Assembly (NCBI GenBank): GCA_964487925.1
Contig: CAZASZ010000043.1
Coordinates: 1 to 17,503 of the forward strand
Direction: 5' to 3'
From: RI-283 sp964487925
Lineage (GTDB): Bacteria; Pseudomonadota; Gammaproteobacteria; SZUA-140
DNA: 17,503 nt
A program made the translations under genes and the position numbers. Positions within the stretch are counted from its first letter, which is position 1, and every line of letters begins with the position of its first letter. The notes beneath the pieces were generated by a model. That model did no database searches, was not told the DNA's origin, and saw nothing but the letters and a program-made list of their open reading frames with translations. This document shows, one piece after another, positions 14,420 to 17,503 of the stretch.

Positions 14420-15568
14420 TTGTCTACCGCCACCCATGCTGATATTCCGGTAGCCGATGCCATGGATTTTCAGGACCGTCTGCTGGCTTGGTTCGACCGC
14501 CATGGCCGCCACGACCTGCCTTGGCAGGGCCACACCGACAGCTACCCGGTATGGGTCTCGGAGATCATGCTGCAGCAGACTCAGGTCTCGACCGTGATCC
14601 CGTATTACGAACGTTTCATGGCGAGTTTTCCGGACCTTTCATCCCTGGCGAGGGCTGACCTCGATGAAGTGCTCTCGCACTGGGCCGGGCTCGGATACTA
14701 CAGCCGGGCACGCAACCTGCATCGTTGCGCCCAACTTGCTTGCGAAATGCGCGGCGGAAGCCTGCCCGACGACATTGATGCCCTGACCGAATTGCCGGGT
14801 ATCGGCCGCTCGACGGCAGGCGCAATCCTTGCCTTCGGTCACGGGCAACGCCATCCGATCCTCGACGGCAACGTGCGTCGCATCCTGTGCCGTCATTTTG
14901 CGGTCGACGGTTGGTCGGGCGATCCCAAGGTCCAGAAAATACTTTGGGCGATCGCCGACGCCCTGACGCCGGAAAAACGCATCGGGGGCTACACCCAGGC
15001 CATCATGGACCTCGGCGCGACCGTTTGCCGACGCTCGCGGCCTGAGTGTCGGAGTTGCCCCCTATCGGGTTCCTGTCTGGCCCTGGCGCATGACCGGGTT
15101 GCCGAATTGCCCGTGCCCAAGCCGCGCAAGGAAACGCCCGTGCGTGAGACCGCGATGTTACTGTGTGAGATCGAGGGGCAGGGCATCCTGATCGAACGCC
15201 GCCCGCCGAGCGGCATCTGGGGCGGCCTCTGGTCATTGCCCGAGCGATCCGGGATGGCAGATTTTGACGCCGAGGCGGCCGATTGGTGCCGCGATACCTT
15301 GGGCCTGGAAGTCGAGGCCTGGCGCGGCTTGCCGGAACTACGTCACCGCTTCACGCACTTCACGCTCGACATCCGCCCCTATCATCTGCGCGTGCGCCCG
15401 ATGTCCGGGCGGGTCATGGAGGCCGACGGGGCGCTTTGGTATACTCGACCGGAACACCACGGTATTGGCGCTGAAGACGTTGCCGTACCGACTCCCGTAC
15501 GTCGTTTGTTGGACCTGATCGAGAGCGATCAAGGCCGGCTTGAGTTTTGGAACAACCTGAATCCGTGA
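14420..15568 (+). CDS. mutY: Adenine DNA glycosylase MutY
   Basis: MutY removes adenine mispaired with 8-oxoguanine. TTG at 14420 is preferred because GAGGA (about 14409-14413) is at ideal distance; ATG at 14462 and an upstream frame start at 14360 are alternatives. The 382-residue product has the HhH-GPD glycosylase fold: catalytic Glu in VWVSEIMLQQTQV (E48), GLGYYSRARNLH, the helix-hairpin-helix ELPGIGRSTAGAI (124-136), catalytic Asp in ILDGNVRRIL (D149), and the [4Fe-4S] ligands C203, C210, C213 and C219 (C-x6-C-x2-C-x5-C). The C-terminal NUDIX-like domain that recognises 8-oxoG is also present (ETAMLLCEIEG onward; GGLWSLPE). yggX follows after 43 bases, a common gammaproteobacterial pair. 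Confidence 0.96.
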   Translation: MSTATHADIPVADAMDFQDRLLAWFDRHGRHDLPWQGHTDSYPVWVSEIMLQQTQVSTVIPYYERFMASFPDLSSLARADLDEVLSHWAGLGYYSRARNLHRCAQLACEMRGGSLPDDIDALTELPGIGRSTAGAILAFGHGQRHPILDGNVRRILCRHFAVDGWSGDPKVQKILWAIADALTPEKRIGGYTQAIMDLGATVCRRSRPECRSCPLSGSCLALAHDRVAELPVPKPRKETPVRETAMLLCEIEGQGILIERRPPSGIWGGLWSLPERSGMADFDAEAADWCRDTLGLEVEAWRGLPELRHRFTHFTLDIRPYHLRVRPMSGRVMEADGALWYTRPEHHGIGAEDVAVPTPVRRLLDLIESDQGRLEFWNNLNP

Positions 15569-15591
15569 CTTCAGGACAAGGTAGAGAACTG

Positions 15592-15612
15592 ATGACCAAG
15601 GTAAAAAGCTAA
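15592..15612 (+). other. Six-codon upstream frame overlapping the yggX start
   Basis: ATG at 15592 opens a tiny frame (MTKVKS) whose TAA (15610-15612) shares its last base with the yggX ATG (15612-15614). The first bases of the mini-frame (ATGACCAAG) resemble the yggX start (ATGACAAG). It may be a coupling leader or a chance or duplicated start; translation is not shown. Confidence 0.25.
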
Positions 15613-15884
15613 TGACAAGAATGGTTCAATGCGTCAAATTGGAAAAGGAGGCCCCCGGCCTCGACTACGCGACCTATCCCGGCGAGCTAGGTAAGCGCAT
15701 CTACGAGAATGTCTCCAAGGAGGCTTGGCAGCAATGGTTGAAACAGCAGACCATGCTGATCAACGAAAACCGCCTGTCGCCGATCGAGCCGCGCGCGCGT
15801 CAGTTTCTTGAGGCGGAGATGGAGAAGTTTTTCTTTGGCGAAGGTTCTACCATGCCAGAAGGCTTCGTCCCGGAAAAAGAGTAA
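15612..15884 (+). CDS. yggX: Probable Fe(2+)-trafficking protein YggX
   Basis: The 90-residue product starts MTRMVQCVKL with the conserved Cys near residue 7 and continues with YPGELGKRIYENVSKEAW and QTMLINENRL, which are diagnostic of YggX. The family helps protect and repair Fe-S clusters under oxidative stress, which fits its position after mutY, itself an Fe-S enzyme. The first in-frame ATG is used; the ribosome site is weak and may depend on coupling from the short upstream frame. Its stop (15882-15884) directly abuts the stop of the convergent lipoprotein gene. Confidence 0.96.
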   Translation: MTRMVQCVKLEKEAPGLDYATYPGELGKRIYENVSKEAWQQWLKQQTMLINENRLSPIEPRARQFLEAEMEKFFFGEGSTMPEGFVPEKE

Positions 15885-16892
15885 TCAGTGTCCTGTCGCG
15901 CCCTTGGCGATATCTCGGGCGCAACGAAATCCCACATCGGTACTGACGGCCTCGGGTTTCGCATGCCCGCGCCTTGAGCCACGAAAAAACACGCTCAGGG
16001 CGTAGTGCCCCAGGCCTGCGCCGCCGCCCTTAATGATCCGGTGGTCCTGTTTGAAATCCGGGTCGGCGTCGGCAGCCGGGGCATCGGGGTAGGGCAGATA
16101 GGCATCCGCCACCCATTCCGAGACATTGCCCGCCATGTCCAAAACGCCTAACGGCGAGCGGTCGTCATCGGAACTCCCCGGAGGGCGCAGCGGCTCGTCA
16201 TCTTCTGATTCATCCCCGCCATTGGCCGCGCCCGGCCGCCATTCATTGCCCCAGGGATAGATCGTTCCTTTTGGCCCCCGCGCTGCGGCTTCCCATTCGG
16301 CTTCCGAGGGCAGGCGCTTGCCCCGCCACCGGCAATAGCTCTCCGCGTCGAACCAGCTCACGGCCGCCACCGGCAGTTTGTCCCGCTCGGCCTGGGCCGC
16401 GAACAGCGCATCGAGCAGGGCGGGTTTGTCCATCTTGGTGGTATCGATATCGAGCTTGAAGTAGTCGGTCGCGATCCAACGCAGGTTCTTGACGTGCGCG
16501 CTACGCAGCTTGTCCTCGCGGACATTGTAGCCGTTCTGCACCCAGGGTTCGGGCGAAGGATAGCCCGTTGCTTCCACAAACCGCTTGTAATCGCCGTTGA
16601 CGACCTCGGTCCGATCAATGAAAAACGCGCCTACCTCGACCTCATGCCGAGGGTGCTCGTTGACGTAAAGCGGCTTGGTAAAGCCATAACGCGTCTGCAA
16701 ACCCTCCTCGTCGATCTTGTCACTGCCTATCGTATAGCTCTCGCCGGGGATATAGACCATACCCTCGGGCGCCTTCGGCCCTGTATGCGGGCTAACCGGA
16801 TCCCCGGCATCCGAGCAGGCGGCGAGGCCGACGGCCATCGAGAGCGCTAGCGTCGGCGCGAGGAGGGCGGCAGTTGAATGGCGTCGGATCAT
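15885..16892 (-). CDS. SUMF1/FGE-sulfatase-fold lipoprotein, probably non-catalytic
   Basis: ATG at 16892 gives a lipoprotein signal (ALSMAVGLAAC; Cys26); a GTG at 16901 would add three residues. The 335-residue product has the formylglycine-generating-enzyme (SUMF1) fold: PEGMVYIPGESYTIGSD (42-58), FFIDRTEVVNGDYKRFVEATG (split here as FFIDRTEVVNGDYK at 90-103 and RFVEATG), PVAAVSWFDAESYCRWRGKR (about 174-192), LPSEAEWEAAARG, YPWGNEW, GVLDMAGNVSEWV and the terminal DVGFRCARD. The segment where true FGE carries its paired cysteines (about 285-305, IIKGGGAGLGHYALSVFFRG) has none. It is therefore more likely a structural, ligand-binding or other enzyme of the fold, held in the envelope. No sulfatase is nearby. 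Confidence 0.86.
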   Translation of the reverse strand: MIRRHSTAALLAPTLALSMAVGLAACSDAGDPVSPHTGPKAPEGMVYIPGESYTIGSDKIDEEGLQTRYGFTKPLYVNEHPRHEVEVGAFFIDRTEVVNGDYKRFVEATGYPSPEPWVQNGYNVREDKLRSAHVKNLRWIATDYFKLDIDTTKMDKPALLDALFAAQAERDKLPVAAVSWFDAESYCRWRGKRLPSEAEWEAAARGPKGTIYPWGNEWRPGAANGGDESEDDEPLRPPGSSDDDRSPLGVLDMAGNVSEWVADAYLPYPDAPAADADPDFKQDHRIIKGGGAGLGHYALSVFFRGSRRGHAKPEAVSTDVGFRCARDIAKGATGH

Positions 16893-16953
16893 GGCGAGCA
16901 CTCTACCATCGGTCGCCGATCCTCCAAAGCCATGGAATCCATAACGTTACACT

Positions 16954-16983
16954 TGACGAGGACCCGCCAGAAAGGGTTTAATT
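16954..16983 (+). promoter_or_regulatory. Possible sigma-70 promoter upstream of tRNA-Phe
   Basis: TTGACG (16954-16959) is followed about 18 bases later by a TTTAAT-like -10 region (around 16978-16983) and then a GC-rich stretch (AGGCCC). The leader to the tRNA at 17082 would be about 90 bases and contains a GGGTGT/ACACCC hairpin (17003-17008 with 17014-17019). Confidence 0.35.
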
Positions 16984-17081
16984 AGGCCCTTCGATATGTG
17001 GCGGGTGTCCCAAACACCCATACCGGAATAACGCAAAACAAACCGGTTTCACCATATCGCCCGCAAGGCATCCTCCAAGAT

Positions 17082-17157
17082 GGCCAGGTAGCTCAGTCGG
17101 TAGAGCAGGGGACTGAAAATCCCCGTGTCGGCAGTTCGATTCTGTCCCTGGCCACCA
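17082..17157 (+). tRNA. tRNA-Phe (anticodon GAA)
   Basis: Full cloverleaf: acceptor GGCCAGG/CCTGGCC, D arm GCTC/GAGC, anticodon stem GGGGA/TCCCC with loop CTGAAAA (anticodon GAA), variable GTGTC, T arm GGCAG/CTGTC with loop TTCGATT, discriminator A and encoded CCA. 76 nt. Confidence 0.96.
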
Positions 17158-17214
17158 TATTTCCTCTTATTATTCATTGCCTTATCGATACGGCGGTTTT
17201 TCCTCGAGCGGCTT

Positions 17215-17233
17215 ATGGCGCACTGATGGCGCA
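17215..17233. repeat. Tandem ATGGCGCA direct repeat
   Basis: ATGGCGCA at 17215-17222 and again at 17226-17233, an 11-base period (one helical turn), 58 bases after the tRNA-Phe 3' end. Such spacing suits a protein-binding site, but a chance repeat is possible. Confidence 0.5.
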
Positions 17234-17283
17234 TTTAGCCACAACAATCCATGATAATGCTTGTAACCTGCCTGATCTGACAG

Positions 17284-17326
17284 TGCCGTTTAAAGCATAA
17301 AATTGCCGTTTGACAGCTTTATGCTT
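17284..17326. repeat. TGCCGTTT direct repeat combined with a 9-bp inverted repeat
   Basis: TGCCGTTT occurs at 17284-17291 and 17304-17311, 20 bases apart. Around the second copy, AAGCATAAA (17293-17301) and TTTATGCTT (17318-17326) form a perfect 9-bp inverted repeat with a 16-base loop. There is no T run, so it is not a classic terminator. Confidence 0.55.
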
Positions 17327-17448
17327 CTTTCATCCTTGGCAAAGTTATGGGAGCCTCTAAAAACGCGGTATTCCGTCCTTCCGTAATTTTCTGAATCAAA
17401 TCGCACACCATCTGTGCCCGTGCTTTTAGACTGTTTGATCAGTTTCAT
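17290..17448 (-). CDS. Possible small gene, 52 codons, unrecognised
   Basis: ATG at 17448 to TAA at 17290-17292; an in-frame TAG lies just before the ATG. The peptide is polar and basic (MKLIKQSKSTGTDGV at the start; DERSIKLSNGNFML at the end) with no signal peptide or membrane segment and a weak ribosome site. Its last codons overlap the inverted repeat at 17293-17326. It may be a small accessory gene or a chance frame. Confidence 0.25.
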   Translation of the reverse strand: MKLIKQSKSTGTDGVRFDSENYGRTEYRVFRGSHNFAKDERSIKLSNGNFML

Positions 17449-17503
17449 TCGCTACTCGCCATGGAGAGCGACGCGAAGGTGAGTAGTCCGTGATAGGTGC
17501 CGC

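Larger units (their letters stand above)
17158..17503. other. Region downstream of tRNA-Phe without a recognised gene
   Basis: About 346 bases that by eye are AT-richer than the rest of the window. No familiar protein is encoded on either strand. It holds two pairs of direct repeats, a 9-bp inverted repeat, a 52-codon frame on the minus strand and, near the end, an imperfect inverted repeat CTACTCGCC (17452-17460) / GGTGAGTAG (17478-17486). No clear tRNA terminator is seen. Confidence 0.6.

Noticed and set aside
16998..17300. Frames crossing tRNA-Phe on both strands
   Set aside because: They are translations of the tRNA (minus strand gives NRTADTGIFSPLLYRLSYLA), a well-known false protein.
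1..17503. CRISPR array, insertion sequence or phage genes
   Set aside because: No regularly spaced repeats, transposase, integrase or phage structural genes were found in the window.

Overview
The window looks like a draft scaffold from a gammaproteobacterium, probably a Chromatiales-like lineage. The evidence is the gene neighbourhoods: thiS-thiG-trmB, mutY-yggX (Fe-trafficking protein), an MltD-type lytic transglycosylase with LysM repeats, and an exosortase-A (XrtA/PEP-CTERM) type exopolysaccharide locus. Coding DNA is moderately GC-rich. A run of exactly 100 N (2931-3030) marks an assembly gap. The genus cannot be fixed from the sequence alone.

Left part (1-9285, all on +): an exopolysaccharide export module of the XrtA-associated type. 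In order: a 5'-truncated WecA-like undecaprenyl-phosphate sugar-1-phosphate transferase with a long extra membrane domain; a short Wza-like export protein; an outer-membrane beta-barrel protein cut by the gap; a strong intrinsic terminator; a GumC/Wzz-like chain-length protein; a CpsD-like P-loop ATPase that lacks expected tyrosine-kinase features; an ExeA/GspA-like ATPase; and a PrsT-like TPR lipoprotein. The exosortase, glycosyltransferases and PEP-CTERM substrates are not in the window and would be expected further left. The inferred job is initiation, polymer length control and export of a surface polysaccharide.

Middle (9286-14180): mltD on the minus strand, divergent from a small unrecognised gene that starts with TTG; then the minus-strand thiS-thiG-trmB cluster (thiazole synthesis and tRNA m7G46 methylation); tRNA-Gly(CCC) with its own promoter; and a coupled minus-strand pair, a zinc-ribbon membrane protein and a 43-residue membrane peptide. 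An exact 16-bp repeat overlaps the stop codons of both mltD and trmB in the same register.

Right part (14181-17503): mutY-yggX on +, a lipoprotein with an FGE-sulfatase fold that lacks the catalytic cysteine pair on -, then tRNA-Phe(GAA). The last 346 bases after tRNA-Phe look AT-richer, have no recognisable gene, and carry direct and inverted repeats plus one small open frame. This would fit the edge of an element integrated at the tRNA, but no integrase or second att copy is visible.
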